Positions 1 through 7,609 of a stretch of DNA of 64,000 bases are shown here, in pieces. How positions within the stretch are numbered: position 1 is the stretch's first letter; each line of letters starts with the position of its first letter. Origin of the DNA: Cytophagales bacterium. GTDB taxonomy: Bacteria; Bacteroidota; Bacteroidia; Cytophagales; Cyclobacteriaceae. The notes below the pieces were generated by a model that did no database searches, was not told the DNA's origin, and was given only the letters and a program-made list of their open reading frames with translations. The position numbers and the translations under genes are program-made. Location: the NCBI GenBank assembly GCA_022360055.1, contig JAKSDO010000036.1, positions 57,247 to 121,246 on the forward strand, in the 5' to 3' direction.

Positions 1-1642
1 CCAGATGAGATTTTATGTATTTGGAAAGATATTCTTTAACGCTTCTCTTACACTGCCTCCATTCTTTCTGGAAGGTTTTATCCTTTGCGAATTTTTCGAG
101 CTCCTTGAGCTTGTACAAATCCTTTACCCATGCATTTCCGATTTTTTTAGAGATCAGGTCTGCCAGTTTCAGATTGTTTAGAACAACCCATCTCCTGGGG
201 GTAACACCGTTGGTCTTATTACTGAATTTTTCCGGCCATAATTCATAAAAATCTTTAAGAATGCCGGATTTTAATAAATCAGTGTGCAGTGCGGCCACGC
301 CGTTTATCGCACTGCTGCCGACACAGGCCAGGTGCGCCATGCGGATATATTTTTCGCCGGACTCATCTATGATCGACATCCGGGTTATCCGGTCATGGTC
401 TCCGGGAAACGTTTTTTGCACCAATTCCAGAAAACGGTGGTTTATTTCCAGAATAATTTCCATGTGCCTGGGCAGGAGTTTTCCTAAAATGCTCATGGGC
501 CACTTTTCCAGCGCTTCGGGCAACAGGGTATGATTCGTATAATTGATGGATTTCCTGGTTATGTCCCAGGCTTGGTCCCAATTGATCCGGTACTCATCCA
601 ATAGTATACGCATCAATTCGGCGACAGCTATGGAAGGATGGGTATCGTTTAGTTGAATTGTAAAACTCTCATAAAATGTCTCAGGTTCCTTGTGATCTTC
701 AAGACAATGGATTCTTAACATATCCTGGATCGAAGCCGACGTAAAGAAGTACTGCTGTTCAAGGCGCAAGGTTTTCCCGCTCACCTGCTCATCGTTGGGA
801 TACAGTACTTTTGAGATGTTCTCGGATGTTACTTTGTCATGTACCGCTCCGTAATAATCGCCCTGGTTAAACTTGGCAAAATCAAAGCTTTCCGCTGCTT
901 CGGCTTTCCAAAGACGAAGGATTGCGGAAGTATTGGTGTCGTATCCCAAAACGGGGGTATCATATGGAACAGCTATTACGATATATTCCGGTATCCAGTA
1001 TACCCGGTATTTGCCCTGCGTGTCATAATATGATTTCGTATACCCTCCGAATTTTACAGCCTGGGTAATTTCTATTTGAGCGATCTCCCACGGGTTGCCG
1101 AAGCGCAGCCACTTATCCGTGATTTCTACCTGCCATCCGTCCCTGATTTCCTGATCGAATATACCAAATTCATATCGGATGCCATATCCGATGGCCGGGA
1201 TGTCAAGGGTGGCGAGAGAATCCAGAAAACAGGCAGCCAGCCTGCCCAATCCGCCATTCCCAAGGCCCGGTTCTTCTTCCTGTTCCAGCAGATCGTCCAG
1301 GTCCAGTCCCAAATCTTTCATCGCCTCATTTACATTGTCAAAAAGGCCGAGGTTGATCAGATTATTGCCCAGATAGGGTCCCATGAGAAACTCGGCAGAC
1401 AGATAGGAAACGATCCTGCTTTTTTTTCTGAAATATTCCCTTAACACATGCAAACTTCGGTGAAGCATCCGGTCCCGGACGGTATAGGCAAGCGCCATAT
1501 AATAATCATTCCTTGTGGCGACCTCCGGAATTCTGCCCTGTAAATAATAGAGGTTGTCGAGAAATGCTCTTTTCAGTGTTTCCTTTTCGACTCCGGTACG
1601 ATCGTCTTCGACAATTACCTGGCTTGTTGTAGAATTTTTCAT
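1..1642 (-). CDS. glgP: Glycogen/starch phosphorylase, 3' end off window
   Basis: Phosphorolyses alpha-1,4-glucan to glucose-1-phosphate in the cytoplasm. Reading the minus strand from the ATG at 1642 gives about 547 uninterrupted codons, roughly the first two thirds of the usual 800-850 residue enzyme; the stop and the PLP-lysine region lie beyond the left edge. Hallmarks visible in order are YLSAEFLMG near residue 75, EPGLGNGGLGRLAACF near 120, AIGYGIRYEFGIFDQ, QLNDTHPSIAVAELMR and, close to the window edge, NKTNGVTPRRW. These are diagnostic of GT35 phosphorylases. A 258-bp non-coding gap separates it from the next gene downstream in window coordinates. No frameshift was seen. The family assignment is secure; substrate preference (glycogen versus maltodextrin) cannot be decided here. 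Confidence 0.95.
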   Translation of the reverse strand, partial: MKNSTTSQVIVEDDRTGVEKETLKRAFLDNLYYLQGRIPEVATRNDYYMALAYTVRDRMLHRSLHVLREYFRKKSRIVSYLSAEFLMGPYLGNNLINLGLFDNVNEAMKDLGLDLDDLLEQEEEPGLGNGGLGRLAACFLDSLATLDIPAIGYGIRYEFGIFDQEIRDGWQVEITDKWLRFGNPWEIAQIEITQAVKFGGYTKSYYDTQGKYRVYWIPEYIVIAVPYDTPVLGYDTNTSAILRLWKAEAAESFDFAKFNQGDYYGAVHDKVTSENISKVLYPNDEQVSGKTLRLEQQYFFTSASIQDMLRIHCLEDHKEPETFYESFTIQLNDTHPSIAVAELMRILLDEYRINWDQAWDITRKSINYTNHTLLPEALEKWPMSILGKLLPRHMEIILEINHRFLELVQKTFPGDHDRITRMSIIDESGEKYIRMAHLACVGSSAINGVAALHTDLLKSGILKDFYELWPEKFSNKTNGVTPRRWVVLNNLKLADLISKKIGNAWVKDLYKLKELEKFAKDKTFQKEWRQCKRSVKEYLSKYIKSHL

Positions 1643-1900
1643 GTGGTTTGTAAAGGTTGAAAGTGTCTATTGAATTTATGGATTTATTTTCAAATCTCAC
1701 GGGTATTTATTCGGTTTTATATATTCCCGGCAAAATTTCACAGTTGGGTAACATTCGGTTTAAATTTACGGACATCCCCGGATTTTTTGCCCGTACGTTT
1801 TCATAACCTTGTTTTTGTCCGGTCAGAGGTTGCCTGTCATTCGTCAAGCAGTCGGTAGGTTTAAATAGCGATAGTTATATAGTTCAATCAACGGTCCGGG

Positions 1901-2299
1901 TCAATTCCTGCCCTGCCTTCTATTGAGGGGCCGGTATAACTTTAATTCGCCGGGGATACTGTCTCTGGGCTTTAATTGCCTGGTGTAGGGGTAGTTTTTA
2001 TTATACCTTTTTATTCGCATGGCATAATGAAAGTCTTCCTTGATTTTCATTTCAGGCATTTTAGCCATATCTTTTTCAGGAACGGAAAAAATCCTTATGG
2101 AATTCCTGTCCTTTAATTTTACATGAGCGGAATCTTCAGAGATCCTAAAACTGTCCGGGTGCCACTGTTTAAGCTTCCCGAACTGCTCGCTAAGCTTCTC
2201 ATGATCAAATGGCATCGGTTTTTTTTCCTTTAATTCCTGGCCAAAGACGAAATTTTGAAGGCACAAAATGAATCCTGAAATTAGCAAGGTTTTCATCAT
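1901..2299 (-). CDS. Small secreted protein of unknown function
   Basis: A 132-residue protein with a clear N-terminal signal peptide (hydrophobic stretch after MMKTL, likely SPI cleavage after FVFGQ). The mature part is highly charged, rich in Lys, Arg, Glu and Pro, with no cysteines and no motif I recognise; the C-terminus is strongly basic (RRQGRN). It looks like a small periplasmic or surface protein. It stands alone, between glgP and msrB on the same strand, with gaps of about 160 bp upstream and 258 bp downstream. I cannot name a family. The gene is credible because signal peptide, length and strand context agree and no competing ORF covers it. Confidence 0.6.
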   Translation of the reverse strand: MMKTLLISGFILCLQNFVFGQELKEKKPMPFDHEKLSEQFGKLKQWHPDSFRISEDSAHVKLKDRNSIRIFSVPEKDMAKMPEMKIKEDFHYAMRIKRYNKNYPYTRQLKPRDSIPGELKLYRPLNRRQGRN

Positions 2300-2459
2300 A
2301 ACTCAAATTTTGTGAATTTCTTAAAAATCCCCAACCCCACACACATGCTAAGTTACATATTATCTCCCTGATGTCATATATAACGACGGAAAAACAAATA
2401 TTAATATGGATCCCGCCGTTCAATTAAAAATCCGAATATGAAGACATGGCGGATGGAAA

Positions 2460-2948
2460 TTATTTTTTCTTAAAATCCAGGGAAATGGAATTGACACAAT
2501 AACGAAGCCCCGTGGGTTTTGGGCCGTCGTTGAACACATGCCCTAAGTGACCACCGCATCTCGAGCACAGGATTTCCTCCCGTACAGTGCCAAATGACCT
2601 GTCAATTTCAATGTCTATCGCACTTCCCTTGATCGGCCGATAAAAACTCGGCCAACCGGAACCTGAGTTGTATTTTGTTTTTGAATCAAATAGTTCATTG
2701 CCACAGCCGGCGCAGGTGTAAATGCCCTTTTCCTTAAACAAATAGTATTCCCCGGTAAACGCATATTCGGTGCCCTTATTTCTTAAAACGTCAAATTCCT
2801 CGGGAGACAGAATTGACTTCCATTCATCTTCGGACTTTGATACTTCATATTTTTTTCTTTTTTCTTTTTCGTCATGATCGACCTGGCAATAAGAAGATCC
2901 TACGGCGACAAATAAAATGATGACGAATGAAATAAACTTTGTGTTCAT
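2460..2948 (-). CDS. msrB: Secreted peptide-methionine (R)-S-oxide reductase MsrB
   Basis: Reduces methionine-R-sulfoxide in proteins. The 162-residue product starts with a signal peptide (hydrophobic [13 protein letters not shown]), so it probably acts outside the cytoplasm; the C at the end of that stretch could be a lipobox cysteine (SSYC), making a lipoprotein possible. The MsrB fold is clear: zinc-binding CxxC pairs in CAGCGNELF and [12 protein letters not shown], the GSGWPSFY motif, and the catalytic cysteine in LRYCVNS near the C-terminus. Length fits the family plus a signal. No msrA fusion or neighbour is present. The start at 2948 is the only one preserving the signal peptide. Confidence 0.93.
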   Translation of the reverse strand: MNTKFISFVIILFVAVGSSYCQVDHDEKEKRKKYEVSKSEDEWKSILSPEEFDVLRNKGTEYAFTGEYYLFKEKGIYTCAGCGNELFDSKTKYNSGSGWPSFYRPIKGSAIDIEIDRSFGTVREEILCSRCGGHLGHVFNDGPKPTGLRYCVNSISLDFKKK

Positions 2949-3112
2949 AGTTTTATTTTAATAGACCGATACGGGTGCAACCTACTATTTGAGCTTTTCT
3001 TTTTTTGCCGCCCTTCTGACCTTTAGCACTTTTTCCAGATCAGAGGCTGTCTAAAACGTCTTATGCGCACGATTCTCGTTAAGGCGCCAAGACACAAAGT
3101 GCTTATAACCAA

Positions 3113-3297
3113 GATTGATAAGAGATTGAAAGAAGACCAATATCAACTCCCATCAATCTCCCATCAATCTCATATCAATCTCTATATCAATCTCTTCCCA
3201 TCTTTTATCAATCCCCCATCAACCTCCATCAATCTCTTCCCATCTTTTATCAATCCCCCATCAACCCCCATCAATCTCTTCCCATCTTTTATCAACC
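3113..3297. repeat. ATCAATC-rich minisatellite, 42-bp tandem repeat
   Basis: Between msrB and the fasciclin gene the plus strand is built from variants of CATCAATCTC. From 3186 there are about 2.7 copies of a 42-bp unit (3186-3227, 3228-3269, 3270-3297) that are almost identical. To its left, 3113-3129 (GATTGATAAGAGATTGA) is an imperfect inverted match of 3175-3192, so a long hairpin is possible. On the minus strand, which is the transcribed strand of the fasciclin gene, the units carry runs of three to five G. The block begins right after the fasciclin stop. The remaining 2949-3112 holds no gene that I can see. Not a CRISPR: there are no unique spacers. Confidence 0.85.
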
Positions 3298-3307
3298 TCT
3301 ATATCAA

Positions 3308-4399
3308 TCACATCAATGGATCCAGATAATTTGCGGGAACCAGTACACCGTCTATGACGTGAATGACCCCGTTTGATGCTTTGATATCTACGGTTTCATC
3401 GCTTACGATTATATTCACGGGATCCCCGCCGGAAGACGCTGTTATTTTAAATTCGTCGGCGTTGATCGTAATACTTTGATTTAGTGTCGGCACCATGCCA
3501 TTTTCCAGGCAATTCGAAAACACCCTCGCACCGACGACGTGATGTTTTAAAACCCGGGTTAAGATATCCACGGAAATTTCCTCGATGCCACTTACCCCCA
3601 AACCGGCATAAAGATTGTTGAATGCTTCATCCGTAGGCGCAAAAACGGTCAGATCGTCATCCGGATTGGAAACGGCGCCGACCAGCCCAGCTTTTGAAAG
3701 AGCGGCCACCAATTGCGTAAACTGAGGAGTGGACGACGATGCAGCGTCGATGGCAAGATCGGCGATTGTTCCCGCAGGCATGTCGAGCAATAGGACTTTA
3801 TCTATGCCGTGGTAGATGGAATGAAACGCTTTTTTATCCGTAAATAAAATATTCGCAGCTTCATCCGTATCATCTTGAAATACCAGTCCGCCGTCTACCT
3901 CAATAACTCTCAGGGTTGTTTTGCCAAGGGTTTGAAGCGAGCAATCGAGATCGGAGGAAAAGACGAATCCATCCGCAACGTGATTGAGCAAAATTGCGGT
4001 GAGTGTTTCCTTGTCGATCCTGTTTCTGATGTTCCAAAAATTCAATCCAAGTTCTGAGAAAGCCTTATCATCCGGAGCAAAAATTGTAAGTTTTCCTTTA
4101 ATCACCGTCTTTAACAGCCCCGTGTAATTTAGCGCCGAGACCAGCGTTAAGAACGTTGGTTTTCGTCTCCATTTTCTAAAGCCCCATCTGGCATTGGTTT
4201 CACCGGCGGAATAATATTCCAGGTATTCAACCTCTTCATCAAAGGTTTCCAAGGCTTCCGTAAGCTCCGGCAGGTTTTCAACGGGCGCAAGATTTTCCTC
4301 CGAAGGGTTACAGCTCGATGCGAAAAGCAGAATTGCAATAAGGACCGGAGTGGACCTGAGCCCAAAGTGCATCAGTCGATAAGTTGAGTTTGAGTTCAT
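3308..4399 (-). CDS. Lipoprotein with two fasciclin (FAS1) domains
   Basis: A 363-residue surface or periplasmic lipoprotein. The signal peptide ends in a lipobox (FASSC, Cys about residue 30). Two FAS1 domains follow, roughly residues 75-205 and 212-360. Each shows the family's H1/H2 signatures: LTIFAPDDKAFSELG then LLNHVADGFVF in the first, and LTVFAPTDEAFNNL then VLKHHVVGARVF in the second, each ending in a NGVIHVID- or YHGIDKVLL-type strand. FAS1 domains usually mediate adhesion. A second in-frame ATG at 4372 (MHFGLRS) would give a more compact signal peptide. The stop abuts the 42-bp minisatellite. The 201-bp upstream region is very AT-rich and likely carries the promoter, but I could not fix elements with confidence. 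Confidence 0.9.
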   Translation of the reverse strand: MNSNSTYRLMHFGLRSTPVLIAILLFASSCNPSEENLAPVENLPELTEALETFDEEVEYLEYYSAGETNARWGFRKWRRKPTFLTLVSALNYTGLLKTVIKGKLTIFAPDDKAFSELGLNFWNIRNRIDKETLTAILLNHVADGFVFSSDLDCSLQTLGKTTLRVIEVDGGLVFQDDTDEAANILFTDKKAFHSIYHGIDKVLLLDMPAGTIADLAIDAASSSTPQFTQLVAALSKAGLVGAVSNPDDDLTVFAPTDEAFNNLYAGLGVSGIEEISVDILTRVLKHHVVGARVFSNCLENGMVPTLNQSITINADEFKITASSGGDPVNIIVSDETVDIKASNGVIHVIDGVLVPANYLDPLM

Positions 4400-4600
4400 A
4401 GTAATATGTTTTTGTTTAATAAAATATAATATATATTAAACAAAATAAGACAATGTTGGAGGTCACTATTGGCTCTAATTGGCTTTTTATAGAATTGAAG
4501 TGTATATATTCAGGATTGAAACGTTGAAATGATATTTTGAATATGATGTGCTTATTATAATTCGTTTAATTTTTTATTATATAAATTAAACAGTATTAGA

Positions 4601-6364
4601 TTAAATCCTGGCTTGAAAATTATACAGATCGTAATACCTGCCACGTTTTTCAAGCAGGGTATCATGTGTTCCCTTTTCGACAATCCTCCCTTTTTCGATG
4701 ACCAAAATCTGATCGGCTTTTCTTATGGTGCTCAGCCGGTGGGCAATTACAAATGTTGTACGTCCGTACATAAGTTTTGAAAGGCTTTGCTGGATATAAG
4801 CTTCGCTTTCGGTATCGAGATTCGATGTTGCTTCATCGAGTATTAAAATTTTCGGATCTGCGAGAATCGCCCGTGCAATTGCCAGTCTTTGCCGCTGCCC
4901 ACCTGAAAGTTTCACGCCTCGTTCGCCGATGAGTGTCTCCAATTTATCGTCAAACCGGTCGGCAAATTCGAGTACGTGGGCCGATTTGGCAGCATCAATC
5001 AAGTCATGTTCCTTGGCATGTGGCTTTGGAAAGAGCATATTTTCACGAATGCTGCCTTCAAACAGGAAGTCGTCCTGAAGTACTACCCCCAGAAATGATC
5101 TGTAATCTTCTAACTTGATTTTTTGCAGATCTTTGCCGTCGATTGTGATTTCCCCGCTGTCGGGATTTAGAAAGGAGGCTACAAGTCCGGCAATGGTCGT
5201 TTTGCCGGACCCTGAACTGCCCACCAATGCGGTAACGGATCCGGGCTGTGCTACAAAGCTGATATCATGCAATACCTCACTGCCTTTTTCGTAAGAGAAT
5301 GAAACGTGGTGAAAGCGAATTTCGCCCCGGATATTTTGCAGCGCATCTTTCCTGTTTTTATCATCATCTTCTTTTGGGAGATTCAGTATTTCCTGCATTC
5401 TGTCCAAACCGGCAAAAGCTTCTGTAATCTGACTGCCAATGTTTGACATTTGCACGATCGGGGCGATCAGAAATCCCAGATAAAGAACAAAAGCAAAGAA
5501 ATCACCTACGGTCAGTTGCTCTTCCAGAATCATATTTCCTCCAACGCCCATAATGCCAACTGTGGCGAGGCCCAACAAAAGTGTTGCCGCGCTCGTTACC
5601 AAACTGGTCGAAGTCAATGATTTTCTGACATTTCTAAAAAGCCGTTCCACGCCGTGTTCGAAGGTTTTAATCTCCTGGGCTTCAGCATTAAATCCCTTGA
5701 TTACCCTTACGCCATTCAGGGATTCGGTCAACCTTCCGGTAACTTCGGCATTGATCTGACCCCTTTTTCTGAATATCGGCCGTATATAACCAAATGCCTT
5801 TAGCGAGATCAATCCAAAAACCGTGAGTGGCACCATTACATACAAGGTCATGCTCGGGCTGATGCGAATAAGCAAAGCAAACGCCACAATTGCCGTCAAT
5901 ACACCGCCAAAGAGCTGAACCAGGCCCGTGCCCACCAGGTTTCGGACGCCCTCGACGTCCGTCATAATCCGGGAAACGAGCTCGCCGGATTTTGTATTGT
6001 CAAAGAAATTCACCGGAAGCTTGATGATATGCCGTTGAATCTTGGCCCTCAATAATGAAATGAGGTGTTGTGCTTCCACGCTAAGCAATCTGGTAAGAAA
6101 AAAGGAAGTTGTTGCCTGAATGATTACGGCGATGGCTACCACAATAAGCAACCACTTGAACAAATCATAGTTTTCCTTGGCAATAACCTCATCAATAAGA
6201 TATTTGCTGGACCCGGGAAGTACAAGCCCCGACAGCCTGTTGATTATGATGAGCAATAATCCCAGGAGCAAAAGCCATTTTCTCGGGAGAAGTATTTCTT
6301 TGATAATGTACTTTAAATGATTTTTCGATTGCTTATTACTTTTGGTTTTGTTGTCTTCAGCCAT
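4601..6364 (-). CDS. ABC exporter, fused permease-ATPase (MsbA/ABCB type)
   Basis: A 587-residue half-transporter: a type 1 ABC transmembrane domain (six helices, about residues 30-330) followed by an ATPase domain (about 350-585). The nucleotide-binding domain is complete: Walker A GSSGSGKTT, Q-loop GVVLQDD, signature LSGGQRQRLAIARA, Walker B ILILDEATSNLD and the switch His in AHRLST. Such homodimers export lipids, lipid-linked sugars or peptides; the substrate is not evident. It is a single gene, divergent from the phosphoesterase at 6579. A Fur-box-like palindrome lies 17-35 bp upstream of its start codon, which suggests metal-responsive control and could hint at a siderophore- or metal-linked cargo, but that is inference only. 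Confidence 0.93.
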   Translation of the reverse strand: MAEDNKTKSNKQSKNHLKYIIKEILLPRKWLLLLGLLLIIINRLSGLVLPGSSKYLIDEVIAKENYDLFKWLLIVVAIAVIIQATTSFFLTRLLSVEAQHLISLLRAKIQRHIIKLPVNFFDNTKSGELVSRIMTDVEGVRNLVGTGLVQLFGGVLTAIVAFALLIRISPSMTLYVMVPLTVFGLISLKAFGYIRPIFRKRGQINAEVTGRLTESLNGVRVIKGFNAEAQEIKTFEHGVERLFRNVRKSLTSTSLVTSAATLLLGLATVGIMGVGGNMILEEQLTVGDFFAFVLYLGFLIAPIVQMSNIGSQITEAFAGLDRMQEILNLPKEDDDKNRKDALQNIRGEIRFHHVSFSYEKGSEVLHDISFVAQPGSVTALVGSSGSGKTTIAGLVASFLNPDSGEITIDGKDLQKIKLEDYRSFLGVVLQDDFLFEGSIRENMLFPKPHAKEHDLIDAAKSAHVLEFADRFDDKLETLIGERGVKLSGGQRQRLAIARAILADPKILILDEATSNLDTESEAYIQQSLSKLMYGRTTFVIAHRLSTIRKADQILVIEKGRIVEKGTHDTLLEKRGRYYDLYNFQARI

Positions 6365-6380
6365 AGATTAAGTCCGTTAA

Positions 6381-6399
6381 AACAATGATAATCATTACG
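6381..6399. promoter_or_regulatory. Fur-box-like palindrome upstream of the ABC exporter
   Basis: The 19 bases at 6381-6399 match the classical Fur consensus GATAATGATAATCATTATC at 15 positions by eye; the core ATGATAATCAT is a perfect palindrome. It sits in the 214-bp divergent region between the ABC exporter (start 6364) and the phosphoesterase (start 6579), close to the former. A second perfect 12-bp palindrome, AAACAATTGTTT, lies at 6408-6419. The site could be an operator for Fur or a related metal regulator; Bacteroidota Fur sites are less well defined, so the call is tentative. Confidence 0.45.
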
Positions 6400-6578
6400 A
6401 ACCCCAGAAACAATTGTTTTGATTTGTCTTGCTTAGATGATTCCTTTTATTTTTGATTCGAACCTCCGTTCGCTATTCCCTCGCCCAATATGCAGAACGG
6501 ATGTGTATTTTTATAACTTTGCTAAATCAATTGAACCCGATAAAAAGATCTGTTCGCAGGTATTCCAAAAATAAACCG

Positions 6579-7478
6579 ATGCGTAGGAAATCAATAATAA
6601 CAGGTGCCGTGCTGGCGCTCCTCATTGTGACCTGCCTTGTTGCATGTAAAAAAGCAGACACGAATAAAACGTATTCTTTTGGCGTAATAGCCGATTGTCA
6701 ATATTGTGACGATCCCGGAACGGGTGTTCGAAAATATTCGGCATCAAAAGAAAAGCTTGCCCGGTGCATTGATCACTTCAATTCCATGGAATTGGAATAT
6801 GTGGTTCATCTCGGAGATTTTATTGACAAGAACATGGAGAGTTTTCGTGTGGTCGAACCCATTTTCAAAAATCTTAGCGTGCCCGGTTATCACGTTTTGG
6901 GGAACCATGACTTTTCGGTTCGAGATGATGAGAAAGAACAAATACCTCAGGTGTTGGGAATGCCTTCGAGGTACTATGATTTCGAAATCTACGGATGGCG
7001 CTTTATTGTTCTGGATGGAAATGACATCAGTTTTCACGCCTATCCGGCCGGAAGCGCACAGTATCGGGAAGCAGCTAAATACTATGAGGAAAACGGTATC
7101 CAATCGCCCAAATGGAATGGAGCCGTAGGAGATGAGCAACTTGAGTGGTTGAAGAACAGGTTGAATTCGGCCGCTAAAGACGGTGAAAAGGTGATTCTAT
7201 ACTGTCATTTTCCGGTGTATCCCGACAACCCGCACAATCTTTGGAATGCAAAGGAAATAATGGGTATCCTCGAAGATTATAGCTGTGTAAAGGCCTATGT
7301 AAACGGCCATAACCACGAAGGAAATTATGGCGAACATAGCGGGATTCATTACATAACGGTCAAGGGAATGGTAGATACGTATGAGACCTCTTACGCAGTA
7401 TTTACCGTAAGGAGCGATTCCCTGGAAATCCGGGGCTACGGCAGGGAAGAGCACCGGGTATTGTCGATCAAAAACTAA
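6579..7478 (+). CDS. Calcineurin-like phosphoesterase lipoprotein (ADP-ribose/CDP-alcohol diphosphatase-like)
   Basis: The start at 6579 is preferred over an in-frame ATG-type start at 6453 because it gives a proper lipoprotein signal peptide (MRRKSII... ending LVACKK). The mature 280 residues form a binuclear metallophosphatase: metal ligands appear in GVIADCQYCDD, VVHLGDFID, VLGNHDF, ILYCHFPV and YVNGHNHEGNYG. The DCQY opening and the spacing resemble Mn-dependent ADP-ribose/CDP-alcohol diphosphatases, which hydrolyse ADP-ribose, CDP-choline or cyclic ADP-ribose, but an exported lipoprotein form would act on external nucleotides or phospho-alcohols. It is divergent from the ABC exporter and convergent with the M13 protease. 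Superfamily certain, substrate uncertain. Confidence 0.85.
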   Translation: MRRKSIITGAVLALLIVTCLVACKKADTNKTYSFGVIADCQYCDDPGTGVRKYSASKEKLARCIDHFNSMELEYVVHLGDFIDKNMESFRVVEPIFKNLSVPGYHVLGNHDFSVRDDEKEQIPQVLGMPSRYYDFEIYGWRFIVLDGNDISFHAYPAGSAQYREAAKYYEENGIQSPKWNGAVGDEQLEWLKNRLNSAAKDGEKVILYCHFPVYPDNPHNLWNAKEIMGILEDYSCVKAYVNGHNHEGNYGEHSGIHYITVKGMVDTYETSYAVFTVRSDSLEIRGYGREEHRVLSIKN

Positions 7479-7609
7479 AAACTATCGATCCGTACGGTAA
7501 TCTTTTGAAAAAAATACTTGAAAAGGTCCCCAACCGGGAAGCAAGCAGGATTCCGGCAGGTTTGACGCTTAACGATAAGTCCCATCCCCGGTTCGGGAAT
7601 GCTTTTCAA

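Noticed and set aside
3186..3297. Possible CRISPR array
   Set aside because: The repeat is contiguous tandem with no unique spacers and no cas genes nearby.
3063..3329. 88-residue plus-strand ORF rich in Ile, Asn, Pro and Phe
   Set aside because: It is a translation of the ATCAATC minisatellite, overlaps the fasciclin 3' end and has no coding character.
6445..6475. GATTCGAACC string suggestive of a tRNA T-arm
   Set aside because: No matching T-stem, anticodon arm or acceptor stem can be folded around it on either strand.
6453..6578. 42-residue N-terminal extension of the phosphoesterase
   Set aside because: It would bury a good lipoprotein signal peptide that starts at 6579.
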